A stretch of 64,000 bases of DNA from Flammeovirgaceae bacterium UBA4465 (GTDB taxonomy: Bacteria > Bacteroidota > Bacteroidia > Cytophagales > Cyclobacteriaceae): NCBI GenBank assembly GCA_905182375.1, contig CAJJBF010000001.1, forward strand, positions 1 through 64,000, given 5' to 3'. The first letter of the stretch is position 1, and each line of letters starts with the position of its first letter. The translations under genes were made by a program, and so were the position numbers. Under the pieces are notes generated by a model. That model saw only the letters and a list, made by a program, of their open reading frames with translations, was not told where the DNA came from and did no database searches. Below are positions 9,141 through 18,868 of the stretch, piece by piece.

Positions 9141-9448
9141 AAATTTAGCAACTAAAATGAACAATTCAAGTCATCCCTAAATAAACACGGTCTATCTATC
9201 CCTTTCAAATCATTGATTTTAAAGTTATCTGTTAATTTCACAAACACAAAAAACTTTCTCAACCATGATTGCCATCAGCCAAATGAACATTAAAACATGC
9301 CTAAATCTGGTAGATTTTTTTTAAATTGGAAAAAAAATGAAGTTTTTAATTGAATAAAAAGTAAAACGATATGCCTTTTCAGTCAAACTCACCTCTATTA
9401 ATCAGAATAACTAATTATTATTAAACACGGAAACATGAGTACAAATTG
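9141..9448. other. Divergent intergenic region
   Basis: About 310 AT-rich bases separate the SGNH hydrolase gene (minus strand) from the DUF1080 gene (plus strand). It should contain promoters for both. I see no RNA gene, repeat or open frame of interest in it. Confidence 0.5.
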
Positions 9449-10171
9449 ATGAAAAATATGAAAAAAGTTCTTTGGATCGGTGCGCTATCCTTTTTGATGC
9501 TTATTGGGTGTCAAGAAAAAAAACAGTCAGAATGGATTTATTTATTTGACGGATCAAGCCTAGAGGGGTGGCGTGCCTATAATGGGGCTTCTTTACCTTC
9601 TGATTGGTCCATTGAAGAGGGTTCACTCACCTTTAATAAGGAAGCAAAAAATGAAGCTAATTATGAAGGTGGAAAAAATATCATCTACGCGCTCGAGGAA
9701 TTTGAAAATTTCGAACTTTTTTTGGAATGGAAAGTTTCTGAAGGAGGTAATAGTGGCGTTTTTTATCATCTTAAAGAAGGATTTAAAGAGCCCTCAATAG
9801 TAGCCCCTGAATACCAACTGATCGATGATCTAAAATGGAGTGATTACAACAATAATGTGGTCCTCAAAGAATGGCAAAAAGCAGGTGCCGACTATGCCAT
9901 GCATACTCCAGACACCACAAAAAAAATTATTAAACCGGCGGGTGAATGGAATACCACAAAAATTATTTTTACTCCCGTAAGAGTGGAGCATTGGCTCAAC
10001 GGTGTAAAATTACTTTCTTTTGTTCCCTGGACAAAGGACTGGTATGATCGGAAAAGTGAGGGTAAATGGAAAGACAGTCCCAATTATGGTAAATTCAAAT
10101 CCGGATATATTGGCCTCCAAGACCATGACAACCCTATTTGGTTTAAAAATATAAAAATAAAAAAACTTTAA
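9449..10171 (+). CDS. DUF1080 (3-keto-disaccharide hydrolase type) lipoprotein
   Basis: This 240-residue exported protein has a lipobox (LMLIGC) and one DUF1080 domain: WIYLFDGSSLEGWRAYNG near the start, then EWKVSEGGNSGVFYHL, and NPIWFKNIKIKKL at the end. DUF1080 members have a concanavalin-like beta-sandwich fold, and some hydrolyse 3-keto-glycosides. The next gene, 10 bases downstream, is a Gfo/Idh/MocA oxidoreductase, the classic partner in oxidation-first glycoside breakdown. The start is the ATG at 9449; a TTG at 9446 and an ATG at 9458 are alternatives. Confidence 0.85.
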   Translation: MKNMKKVLWIGALSFLMLIGCQEKKQSEWIYLFDGSSLEGWRAYNGASLPSDWSIEEGSLTFNKEAKNEANYEGGKNIIYALEEFENFELFLEWKVSEGGNSGVFYHLKEGFKEPSIVAPEYQLIDDLKWSDYNNNVVLKEWQKAGADYAMHTPDTTKKIIKPAGEWNTTKIIFTPVRVEHWLNGVKLLSFVPWTKDWYDRKSEGKWKDSPNYGKFKSGYIGLQDHDNPIWFKNIKIKKL

Positions 10172-10181
10172 TGCTATTCAA

Positions 10182-11522
10182 ATGAAAATGAACAAACGCC
10201 AGTTTCTAAAAAGTGCAGCAGCCCTATCTTCATTAACCCTACTCCCTGGTTGTGATTGGGAAACTTCTAACCAAAAAAGGCTTCGAACGGCTCATATAGG
10301 TGTGGGAAATATGGGCGGAGAGGATCTGAAGGCTATCTCATCGCATGAAATGGTTGATGTAGTCGCCATGTGCGATGTAGATTCAAATAACTTGTCCGCT
10401 GCAGCTAAGTTGCATCCCAAAGCCAAGCTCTTCACTGACTATCGAGATCTTTTCAAAGAAATGAAAGATCAAATCGATGCGGTGATTGTCTCCACACCGG
10501 ATCACACCCATGCTCCAGCTTCTATGCTGGCCATGAACCATGACAAACCTGTGTATTGCCAAAAGCCGCTTACGCATCATGTGACTGAGGCTCGCGCGAT
10601 GAATCAATTAGCAGCTGATAAAAAACTCGTGACCCAAATGGGCATTCAAGTACATTCTTTCTATGACTATAAATTAGCGACCTTACTCATTCAATCAGGG
10701 ATCATCGGAAAAGTAAGTACCGTTCGGGCATGGTCTCCAAAAAATTGGGGCTATGATGGTCCTGAACCGGAAGGTAGCGACCCAATTCCCGGGCATTTAG
10801 ATTGGAATTTATGGCTAGGAACTTCCAAGGAAAGGCCCTTTAAAAAAGACGTTTACCATCCAGGTAACTGGCGTAAATTATTAGATTATGGATGCGGCAC
10901 CCTAGGTGATATGGGAGTACATATTTTTGATACGCCTTACAATGCATTGGCGTTGGATGTTCCGTTAACCATCACCAACAATTGTCGCCCCCCTACCGGT
11001 TTTGGTTATCCTGAAGCCAATACCGTAACTTATGAATTCCCACAAACACAGTATACGACCGAAACCCTAAAATGGGTATGGTATGATGGACCCAGTGCTC
11101 CAGAAATGCACAGTGATTTGGAATTACCCGATGGTGCCCCACTACCTGATCAAGGGGCCATGTTTATGGGAGAAAAAGGCAAACTATTGTTACCTCATTT
11201 TATGGAGTTACCTAGACTAATTGTCGATGGGGCCTATGTGGAACTTGATCAAGATTTAATTGATAGCTTTCAGTTGGGTACTCCCATCAGAGATTATGAG
11301 ACAGAAGGTAAAAAGCACTATCACCAATTTGTCGATGCTTGTCTAGGGAAAGCAACGACCAGTGCTCCGTTTTCTTACTCAGCGAAACTGACTGAAACGA
11401 TACTGCTAGGAGTCATTGCAGGCAGATTTCCCAATGAAACTCTGCACTGGGATAGCCAAAAAGCTAAATTTTCTGAGTTAAAAGCCAATACTTATTTGGA
11501 CGGTTCGTATCGAACCTTCTAA
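10182..11522 (+). CDS. Gfo/Idh/MocA-family oxidoreductase, exported
   Basis: This is a 446-residue NAD(P)-type dehydrogenase. It begins with a Tat-like signal, NKRQFLKSAAALSSLTLLPGC, in which KR replaces the twin arginine and which ends in a lipobox-like cysteine. The Rossmann motif HIGVGNMGGED is near residue 38 and the conserved family segment CQKPLTHHVTEA near residue 127. A metal- or substrate-site pattern, GDMGVHIFD, is near residue 245. It is co-directional with and 10 bases after the DUF1080 gene, suggesting joint oxidation and cleavage of glycosides in the periplasm. A clear hairpin terminator follows. Confidence 0.88.
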   Translation: MKMNKRQFLKSAAALSSLTLLPGCDWETSNQKRLRTAHIGVGNMGGEDLKAISSHEMVDVVAMCDVDSNNLSAAAKLHPKAKLFTDYRDLFKEMKDQIDAVIVSTPDHTHAPASMLAMNHDKPVYCQKPLTHHVTEARAMNQLAADKKLVTQMGIQVHSFYDYKLATLLIQSGIIGKVSTVRAWSPKNWGYDGPEPEGSDPIPGHLDWNLWLGTSKERPFKKDVYHPGNWRKLLDYGCGTLGDMGVHIFDTPYNALALDVPLTITNNCRPPTGFGYPEANTVTYEFPQTQYTTETLKWVWYDGPSAPEMHSDLELPDGAPLPDQGAMFMGEKGKLLLPHFMELPRLIVDGAYVELDQDLIDSFQLGTPIRDYETEGKKHYHQFVDACLGKATTSAPFSYSAKLTETILLGVIAGRFPNETLHWDSQKAKFSELKANTYLDGSYRTF

Positions 11523-11545
11523 ATTATTTAGATTGGAATAAAAAA

Positions 11546-11583
11546 AAAGTCCCTTTTTCAAATCAAGAAAAAGGGGCTTTTAA
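11546..11583 (+). terminator. Rho-independent terminator after the oxidoreductase gene
   Basis: An inverted repeat, AAAGTCCCTTTTT and AAAAAGGGGCTTT, surrounds a short AT loop with one G-T type mismatch and A/T runs on both sides. It lies 24 bases after the oxidoreductase stop, and the next gene is convergent, so it can serve both strands. Confidence 0.8.
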
Positions 11584-11586
11584 ATA

Positions 11587-12520
11587 TTAATTTAATAAGT
11601 TGCCATTATAATAAGCCACTTGACTGGTGATCTTTCCTGCCTTATTGAAGTTGTGGCTCAGGTGCATGAAAATAACAACTTCCGCGCCGGTGGCCTTGTT
11701 TTTAAAACGAAAGTTCCACCAAGATAAAACCGTAGATCCATCCCCATTGTAAGCCAAATAATCTGGATACCCATATTCATCCATACTTATAATTTCGAAA
11801 GAGGTCAATAACATTTTCTACTTGAATACGTTCTTCTGATTTCGAATGACTTTCGCCTCTTGGCGCATTGATGTCACTGAATTGTGCATTATCGTCAAAT
11901 TGCTCATAAACTAAATCTAAGTCTCCCAGCTCAAAAGCAGAAATCATGGTCCTGACTGTATTTATGTGGTATGATCTTTATAAATAGTGCCATTCTCTGT
12001 GGTACTAAATGTATCCCAATACTTTTCAAAAATTGCTGTATTTCGCACGGAAAATCAACATCCGGATTTGACTCCCATCTTTACTTAAAACAAAAGATCT
12101 ATCGACTTATGGTTTTTTGGGCTATCCCGTCTCCTTATCAACACCATAAAATACATCCCAAGTATCTATCCAAGTTCCTGACTCCTTATACTCCAACGCA
12201 TCAGGATAAGATTTTCCTCGCTTGGTAATCTTAAAGCCTTTGAGCTGACTGCTCCAATAAGTAGATTCTGCAATCAGTCCCTGCTTATCTTTGCCCTTAG
12301 CGTCTTTGTTGGTTGTCAACCCATTATACCCTTTGAAGTCATCGGTAAGAAGGGCCTCAAGAGTTGCTTTATCTCCAGCCACATAGGCCTCGGTGAATTT
12401 ATGCATGAGCTCAATTCCTGGATGCTCATCGAAGATTTTACCATTATTATTTTTTTGAGCTGTCGCTGCTGTCGCAAGCATTAATATGGTGACCATCGTC
12501 AGTTGGATTTTATTTTTCAT
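11587..12520 (-). pseudogene. Decayed NTF2/SnoaL-like exported protein
   Basis: Pieces of one gene of about 310 codons can be followed in shifting frames. The first 133 codons are open: signal peptide MKNKIQLTMVTILMLATAATAQ, then an NTF2-like domain (HKFTEAYVAGDKATLEALLTDDF). Next come in-frame TAG and TAA codons around 12100-12122, a shift in a T/A run near 12035, further shifts near 11970 and 11815, and a clean second NTF2-like half (AFELGDLDLVYEQFDD, then WWNFRFKNK) to the stop at 11587. With two nonsense codons and at least three frameshifts it is a genuine pseudogene rather than a single read error. The family acts in ligand binding or as small enzymes; no function is claimed here. Confidence 0.75.
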
Positions 12521-12750
12521 GTTCAGTTTTTTGTTTAAAATTAGTTTTATTACTTATTCAAAATATGAAACAAATATGGGGAAATACAGAGGAAAAATAG
12601 GCAGATGCCTCTGAATATTCGAAACATAGAGATCATGTTTTATACGCTACCAAATTATTATTCAATTACTATCTGTTTTGAAAACACAAAAAAGAATTAA
12701 TTTTAGAGCATTAACTAGTACTAAATTCAATCACTCATTCTGAGAAATAG

Positions 12751-13788
12751 ATGACCATGGGCCAAAAAAGAAGATTGCCAGCAGAATGGGAGCGCCAAAG
12801 TTTTATTCAATTCACTTTTCCTCATAAAAACAGTGACTGGGCCAATAATTATGAAAAAAACATTACCTGCTTTCTCAATATTATTGAAAAAGTAGCTGAA
12901 TTTAATCTTGTAATAGTAGGCTGTGAAAATATCAATGATACCCAAATTTTATTCAAAAATCACACCAAATTTCCTATTCATTTTGTGATGGTAGCTTCCA
13001 ATGACAGCTGGACGAGGGATCATGGTGCCATCACGATACTAGAAGGAAATCAACCCAAATTATTAGATTTCAATTTCAATGGCTGGGGCAATAAATTTGA
13101 ATCTGCCCTAGATAATAAAATCAACCTTGAACTCTCTGATACCCTGTTTAAGGCCCTGCCTATAACCCCTAAAAATTTCATTTTGGAAGGTGGGTCCATA
13201 GAATCAAATGGCAGGGGCATACTCCTTACCACCACACAATGTTTGCTATCTACTACCAGAAATTCGGATATGACCCAAAGTCAAATTGAACAATTCCTCA
13301 TGCAAGAACTGGGATTAAAAAAAATACTTTGGTTAAATCATGGCGCACTTATTGGAGATGACACTGATGCGCACATAGATACCCTGGCTCGCTTTTGCGC
13401 CGTTGATACGATTGCTTATGTGAAATGTAAGGATTCACAAGATGTTCATTACCAAACATTGAAACGCATGGAAGATGAGTTGAAAGAATTTAAAGACTTG
13501 TCAGGCAAAAAGTACAAGCTCGTCGCACTTCCTCTGCCCGATGCCTGTTATGACCAGAAAGGTAAAAGATTACCCGCTACTTATGCCAATTTTCTACTTG
13601 TAAACGATGGCGTCTTGGTTCCTTCCTATGGAGTAAAACAAGATCAAGAAGCCTTGGACCGCATTCAAAATATTTTTCCAAAACGTAGGGTCATAGGAGT
13701 TGATTGCCTCCCACTCATCCAGCAAAATGGATCCTTACATTGTATTTCCATGCAATATCCCTCCGCTGTAAAAATCATGCTGGAGTAA
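12751..13788 (+). CDS. aguA: Agmatine deiminase
   Basis: This 345-residue member of the peptidyl-arginine-deiminase fold converts agmatine to N-carbamoylputrescine and ammonia. It shows SWTRDHGA near residue 87, FNGWGNKF near residue 110, EGGSIESNG near residue 147 and the histidine site DDTDAHID near residue 207. The catalytic cysteine is C331 in SLHCISMQYP. The next gene, about 60 bases on, is N-carbamoylputrescine amidase, so the pair makes putrescine from agmatine. The start may be the ATG at 12751 or the one at 12757. Confidence 0.93.
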   Translation: MTMGQKRRLPAEWERQSFIQFTFPHKNSDWANNYEKNITCFLNIIEKVAEFNLVIVGCENINDTQILFKNHTKFPIHFVMVASNDSWTRDHGAITILEGNQPKLLDFNFNGWGNKFESALDNKINLELSDTLFKALPITPKNFILEGGSIESNGRGILLTTTQCLLSTTRNSDMTQSQIEQFLMQELGLKKILWLNHGALIGDDTDAHIDTLARFCAVDTIAYVKCKDSQDVHYQTLKRMEDELKEFKDLSGKKYKLVALPLPDACYDQKGKRLPATYANFLLVNDGVLVPSYGVKQDQEALDRIQNIFPKRRVIGVDCLPLIQQNGSLHCISMQYPSAVKIMLE

Positions 13789-13847
13789 ATAAAATGACTC
13801 GTATTTAAAAATTACATTTGATCCTATATTATTTTAATTTTGACACC

Positions 13848-14732
13848 ATGACTAAAATTAAAGTTGGCATTGTTCAGCAAAAATGCAGTGCTTCAAAAAA
13901 GACCAATATCGAAATGTGTATTGAGGGCATCCGCCAATGTGCTTCAAAAGGTGCACAATTGGTGGTACTACAAGAGCTACATGTCAGTAGATATTTTTGT
14001 CAGCAGGAAGCGATCGGCAACTTTGACTTAGCCGAAACTTTGCCGGGTCCTACCTATAATAAGTTTGCTGAAATTGCAAAGTTATTAAATATCGTTTTGG
14101 TCACCTCTCTATTTGAAAAACGGAGCGCTGGACTCTTCCATAATACCGCTGTCGTTTTTGATAAAGATGGCCAAGAAGCAGGTAGGTATCGAAAAATGCA
14201 TATTCCAGATGACCCCGGCTATTACGAAAAATTTTATTTTACCCCAGGAGATCTCGGTTTCAAGCCGATCATAACTTCTTTAGGTAAACTAGGTGTTTTA
14301 ATTTGCTGGGATCAATGGTTTCCAGAAGCCGCGCGATTGATGGCAATGGCTGGAGCAGACCTCTTAATTTATCCCACTGCGATTGGTTATGACCCAGAGG
14401 ATACCCTTACCGAAAAATCTCGGCAGCATGACGCTTGGATGACTTCTCAACGTGCCCATGCCATAGCCAACGGTATCCCAGTGATTTCAGTTAATCGTAT
14501 TGGATTTGAAGAAGACCTGAGCCATCAAACAAAAGGCATTGATTTTTGGGGCACTAGCTTCGTTGCTGGGCCTCAAGGAGAAGTACTTTGGAAAGCACAT
14601 CCAAATGAAATGGTAAATCAGGTGGTGGAAATCGACCAAAATCGGACAGAAGCAGTGAGAAGGATTTGGCCATTTTTAAGAGATCGGCGCATTGATGCCT
14701 ATGCTGATCTGAACAAAAGATTTATAGATTGA
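13848..14732 (+). CDS. aguB: N-carbamoylputrescine amidase (nitrilase family)
   Basis: This roughly 294-residue nitrilase-fold enzyme has the complete Glu-Lys-Cys set: E43 in LQELHVSRYFC, K116 in RKMHIPDD and C153 in ICWDQWFPE. The HIPDDPGYYEKFYF stretch is characteristic of the carbamoylputrescine branch. It releases putrescine, CO2 and ammonia from the product of the preceding agmatine deiminase. I start it at the ATG at 13848; an in-frame TTG at 13818 would add ten residues that do not look conserved. Confidence 0.93.
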   Translation: MTKIKVGIVQQKCSASKKTNIEMCIEGIRQCASKGAQLVVLQELHVSRYFCQQEAIGNFDLAETLPGPTYNKFAEIAKLLNIVLVTSLFEKRSAGLFHNTAVVFDKDGQEAGRYRKMHIPDDPGYYEKFYFTPGDLGFKPIITSLGKLGVLICWDQWFPEAARLMAMAGADLLIYPTAIGYDPEDTLTEKSRQHDAWMTSQRAHAIANGIPVISVNRIGFEEDLSHQTKGIDFWGTSFVAGPQGEVLWKAHPNEMVNQVVEIDQNRTEAVRRIWPFLRDRRIDAYADLNKRFID

Positions 14733-14757
14733 TAGGAATAACAGTCAATAAGCTACT

Positions 14758-16323
14758 TCAAGGAATCGATTCTATCCATTTGATCGTTTCCCAAACTTGC
14801 ACTCCCTGATTGACGCGTTGAGTACCTGCTGTAGAACGACCATTACGTATTTGACCCGAAAGTTTATGCATCATCTCGTTGACTCTTTTTACTTCAATAT
14901 CAGCCCTATTATAAGCCTCTGCTGGATCCTCACTTAGGTTGTAAAGTTGAACATTTTGCCATTTATCCATAAGAGTGTCTTGTACGGCAAGGACCCCTTT
15001 CTGAGACCAGATACCCCCCCCACCAGATGAGGTAATTATCTTCCAATCTCCTTCAATTAAAGATAAGATTCCATTGCCTGATTGAACAATTAAATTTTCA
15101 CGAATATTTGTGGATGACCCATTTAAAAGGGGGAAAATATCAAAGCTATCAACAGCCATTGAATCATTTGGATCAAACCCAACGATCGAAGCCAAAGTAG
15201 AAAACATATCAGTTAAGGAAATCAGCGCATCGGATGTCGATGCTTCAGGGATTACTCCTGGCCATCGTGCAAAAAATGGTTCTCGATGTCCTGCCTCCCA
15301 AGAATCGGATTTCAAACCTCTAAAAATACCAGCTGAGTTGTGACCATGTGCGAGTACCGAGCCTATCTCACCAACATAATTTTTGCCATCCATATTGGTC
15401 GGGCCATTATCGCTTGTAAAAATGACCAAGGTCTGATCTGAGATACCTAATTGGTCCAAAGTATCAAGTAACGCTCCTATGTAATGATCTATCTCCACTA
15501 CAAAATCTCCATAATTACCGGCCCCAGAACTCCCCAAAAAAAACTCAGAAGGTGCAATAGGCGTATGCGGAGCAGAAAGCGAAAAAAATAAAAAAAAAGG
15601 TTCCTTTGGATGGTTAATAGTACGATCTGCTACATACTTAATGGCCTTTTCAGAAATTGTCGGTAATAAATCTTCATAACGCCAGCCAGGTACCATTGCC
15701 CCTGGGGCACCTGCTTTGCCCGCTTCCCACCATTCTGTAGGTAATACCGTCACTTTATCATTTTCAATAAAGGCGTGTGGTGGAAAACTCGGTACGTCAT
15801 CCCCAAAATAATAATTAAACCCGAGTTCGGTAGGACCTCCAGTGATGGCTTGCTCATAATCAATATTTCTCCCATCCGCTTGAGGTGAATGACCCTCCAT
15901 GGTTGGCCAATGCCACCCTAAATGCCATTTACCGATGCATGCGGTATGATAGCCCTTACTTTGAAGCATTTCCCCTAAAGTATAATCCCCCTTATGAATT
16001 AAAGGGGGATCCCACAACCACGCCACTCCTGACTTTTTAGGTGACCTCCAGCTGTAATTACCGGTTAACACACTATACCGGGTAGGTGTACATACCGCCG
16101 AAGGCGCATGGGCCTGGGTAAAAATCATACCCTGTTGGGCCAGCTTATTGAGATGAGGAGTGGAAATTTTTGACTGTTTATTTAAGATTTCAACATCCCC
16201 ATAGCCGAGATCATCTGCTAAAATGAAGATGATATTAGGGGTCTGGTTTGGTCCGGTTATGACTTCAGCAGGTTTACATTGACTGAAGAAAAAAACGATA
16301 CTTAAGTAGACAAAATACTTCAT
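14758..16323 (-). CDS. Arylsulfatase-type sulfatase lipoprotein
   Basis: This is a 521-residue sulfatase. The signature CTPTRYSVLTGNY carries the CxPxR motif whose cysteine (about residue 78) becomes formylglycine. Metal ligands are visible in ILADDLGYGDVE near the N-terminus and TSDNGPTNMDGK in the middle. The signal MKYFVYLSIVFFFSQC suggests a lipoprotein. The start at 16323 is preferred to 16338 because the longer form would put charged residues before the signal and overlap the upstream gene. It removes sulfate from sulfated glycans or small sulfate esters. Its upstream neighbour is a truncated gene, so its original promoter may be lost. Confidence 0.9.
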   Translation of the reverse strand: MKYFVYLSIVFFFSQCKPAEVITGPNQTPNIIFILADDLGYGDVEILNKQSKISTPHLNKLAQQGMIFTQAHAPSAVCTPTRYSVLTGNYSWRSPKKSGVAWLWDPPLIHKGDYTLGEMLQSKGYHTACIGKWHLGWHWPTMEGHSPQADGRNIDYEQAITGGPTELGFNYYFGDDVPSFPPHAFIENDKVTVLPTEWWEAGKAGAPGAMVPGWRYEDLLPTISEKAIKYVADRTINHPKEPFFLFFSLSAPHTPIAPSEFFLGSSGAGNYGDFVVEIDHYIGALLDTLDQLGISDQTLVIFTSDNGPTNMDGKNYVGEIGSVLAHGHNSAGIFRGLKSDSWEAGHREPFFARWPGVIPEASTSDALISLTDMFSTLASIVGFDPNDSMAVDSFDIFPLLNGSSTNIRENLIVQSGNGILSLIEGDWKIITSSGGGGIWSQKGVLAVQDTLMDKWQNVQLYNLSEDPAEAYNRADIEVKRVNEMMHKLSGQIRNGRSTAGTQRVNQGVQVWETIKWIESIP

Positions 16324-16327
16324 TGAG

Positions 16328-17060
16328 TTAAAGATCAAATTTTATTTTAATGAACCTAGGTCTATAAATATGGGCATCTTCTTTAATATCAATCCAAAAA
16401 TTTGGATTGATGGTATTATAACTGATTAAAAGTTCATTGGGGGCGGACAAATTAAAATGTGCTTTAGCGTTATAACACCAGAGTCCATTTTTCATTTCAG
16501 GTGTTTCATAGATTTCGTGAATTTCGGAAAAAGGCCCCACGGGTGATGCTCCAATCCGCATGCCTATTTTATCAGATAATCCCAATACCTGAAAAATAAG
16601 GACAAACCTACCGTCTGGTAGCGGCGTGACACTAAGTTCATTAGAGGCCGCATCAACAACTTGCTGCATAGTCTCCGACCGCACATCCCATTGTTCTCCA
16701 TTCCAATAACGCCATTCCTTGAAATTTTCGAAGTCCTTAGGTTTTACTGCTTTTGACAACCAAACTTTTTTTTGCACCAATACAGCCATAGACATATATA
16801 TAACCATCCGGATTTGGTGCGCCGGCCCATGTGGTATTTACCAGAATACCCGAACCCAAATTTCCTTCCCCAAGACTATCAATTTTGACATGCAATGGAG
16901 TAGTCAATTGACGTTGATCCACATATGGTGGACTTGATCGATTCCCCATTGCCATAAGTGAGACGTTGGGTTCAATAAAATCATATACATTTTCTCCAGT
17001 ACGCTCAATATGATAAGCAAATACATAAAGAGTATTCGACAGATTCTCGATTGACGAGAC
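16328..17060 (-). pseudogene. C-terminal fragment of a DUF5005/DUF4185-like glycan protein, frameshifted
   Basis: This is the C-terminal part of what looks like a beta-propeller, glycosidase-like protein. Segments NTLYVFAYHIERTGENVY, PDGYIYVYGCIGAKK, then KAVKPKDFENFKEWRYWNGEQW and SPVGPFSEIHEIYETPEMK run to the stop at 16328. The frame slips at a T run of eight (16766-16773), a typical homopolymer lesion. The N-terminus is missing: homology-like sequence ends around 17.04-17.07 kb, exactly where a plus-strand gene fragment begins. The sulfatase starts 5 bases downstream, so they were one operon. The family name is tentative. Confidence 0.6.
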
Positions 17061-17727
17061 CAGCTCCCATCTTCAAGATCGCTTTGACGTCATTCTCATG
17101 GCTTCAGAAAGACCCCATACTATCGAAGATGGATACCCAAAGGGACAAGTACCCCCTAGGTACGAAGGTGGATTGGGTGCACAAGGCATAAGAAATTTAG
17201 ACCAATTCGTATCTCAAGGAGGCACCCTGGTTTGCATGAATCAAAGTAGTAACTTTGCTATTGAAAAACTTTTCCTCCCCGTTGAAAATAAAGTAGCTCA
17301 ATTGAAGCGCAAGGATTTTTTTACAGGAGGATCTCTCATGCACGTTTCCATTAATAATGCCCACCCTGTCATGGCTGGCATGCCAAAAAACGCACATGTT
17401 TTTGTCTCTAACAGCCCTGTATTTAATACCTTAAAGGGATTTGAAGGTGAGGCATTGGCCAAATACCAACCCAACGGGTCTCCCCTAGCATCAGGTTATT
17501 TACTCGGAAGCGAATACATGAATGATTATGCTGCTGCCTTGGATGTGCACCATGGTGCAGGCCATGTGATCCTTTTAGGATTTCAGCCACAATGGCGCGA
17601 TCAATCTATGGGGACTTTCCGAATCCTATTTAACGCATTGTTATTCAATCAGAATGTCGCAAAGGCACACCCCATCAATACCTCATTTTGGTCCAGTCCT
17701 CAGTCCATAGCATCCGAAAAAGAGTAA
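17041..17727 (+). pseudogene. C-terminal fragment of an M14-type peptidase-like protein
   Basis: An open frame of about 230 codons has no plausible start or N-terminal domain. Its sequence (QDRFDVILMASERP, QFVSQGGTLVCMNQSSNF, then GAGHVILLGFQPQWRDQSMG) matches the C-terminal amidotransferase-like domain that closes large M14 zinc carboxypeptidase-like proteins of about 850 residues. The zinc-binding catalytic domain is absent. The frame is open from 17029, and the fragment begins where the minus-strand DUF gene fragment also ends, giving a back-to-back truncation. An ATG at 17098 exists, but a functional product is unlikely. Confidence 0.6.
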
Positions 17728-17735
17728 CACATAAA

Positions 17736-18548
17736 TCAAAAATATGATCTGTCTCTTGCACTATTTACCACTGACTCATTATCAAACAAAAACTGAATGA
17801 CATGTCCATTAAACACATTTCTACTCTCAATATTACAAATATGCCCCACGGCAGGAATGACAATAAAAGTTGATTTAGGTTGATTACTTGCATACTTACG
17901 AGCACCACTTAGAAATACATAATCTTGTCCTCCCATGATGATCAGGTTCTCAAAAGAACTTTTAGCCTTAAAAAAGCGCTTCAATAATTTTATAAAATAT
18001 TTAGAAAGGGAAACCCAGCGCATATAAGCCTCTCTAGTCAACTTCTGCGCTTCACGTTGATATATTTTTCTTGAAATTTGGTTTCTTTTTCGCGGCATGA
18101 GTATATAGGAGCACAAACGATACATCATAGCATAGGGTAAGATCTTGTTTAATGTCTTTGCAGCTTGAATGAAACATTTTAAAATGATATTAGCATTGAA
18201 AACTCCTCCCGCCATCACTACTTTCCCTATATAAGTAGGATAACGCATTGATAAATCTTGAATCAATACACTCCCCAAAGAAAGCGTAATGAAATGTGCC
18301 TTTGCTATCTCTAAATGATCCATTACTTCTTTAATATCATTAGATATTAATTCGAAATCATATTGACTCGGTGAAGGGTTAATGGTCTCGGATGCCCCAT
18401 GATCCCGTAAATCCAACATTAATAATTTAGCATGGTGCTGCAAAGCTTCCACTTGACGTTTCCAAGTTCGGATACTCCCTCCCGCCCCATGTATGAAGAC
18501 GATCCAAATATTGGATTCAGGATTAGGAATGACATTGAAATTAATCAT
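17736..18548 (-). CDS. Alpha/beta hydrolase
   Basis: This 270-residue single-domain alpha/beta hydrolase has the oxyanion segment FIHGAGGSIRTW near residue 17, LDLRDHGAS near residue 47, and the nucleophile elbow TLSLGS near residue 92, where threonine replaces the first glycine of GxSxG. The closing histidine is in VGHICNIE near residue 236, and the acid is probably in GGQDYVFLSG. There is no signal peptide, so it is cytoplasmic. The substrate is unknown. It stands alone, with a divergent promoter region upstream. Confidence 0.82.
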   Translation of the reverse strand: MINFNVIPNPESNIWIVFIHGAGGSIRTWKRQVEALQHHAKLLMLDLRDHGASETINPSPSQYDFELISNDIKEVMDHLEIAKAHFITLSLGSVLIQDLSMRYPTYIGKVVMAGGVFNANIILKCFIQAAKTLNKILPYAMMYRLCSYILMPRKRNQISRKIYQREAQKLTREAYMRWVSLSKYFIKLLKRFFKAKSSFENLIIMGGQDYVFLSGARKYASNQPKSTFIVIPAVGHICNIESRNVFNGHVIQFLFDNESVVNSARDRSYF

Positions 18549-18868
18549 AAAAGAAAGGTCTTGGAAATAGGTAACTCACTAACGATTATAAAAAAAAGTT
18601 AGTTCTATAATCTCGACCTTTCAAATTTACCACTTATGAAAAGCAACTACACTTAGTAAATATTTTATAACAACTTATTTGACCAAAAATGAAGATTGGA
18701 CCTAACCCCCACTCTCAATCTCAATTATTACCTTTTTTAGCATTAATGAATCCTCTTGGAAGCCATTAGATTTGATATTGAGTGATTTTTAAGTTATCTT
18801 GATCAGGTGTTTTAGTGTGATTTTTAATATTTTAAAATACCTAATCTCAAGTCCAAAAATCTCAAAAT
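18549..18868. other. Divergent intergenic region
   Basis: These 320 AT-rich bases lie between the alpha/beta hydrolase gene (minus strand) and the membrane-protein gene (plus strand). They presumably contain both promoters. I see no RNA gene, terminator or repeat. Confidence 0.5.
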
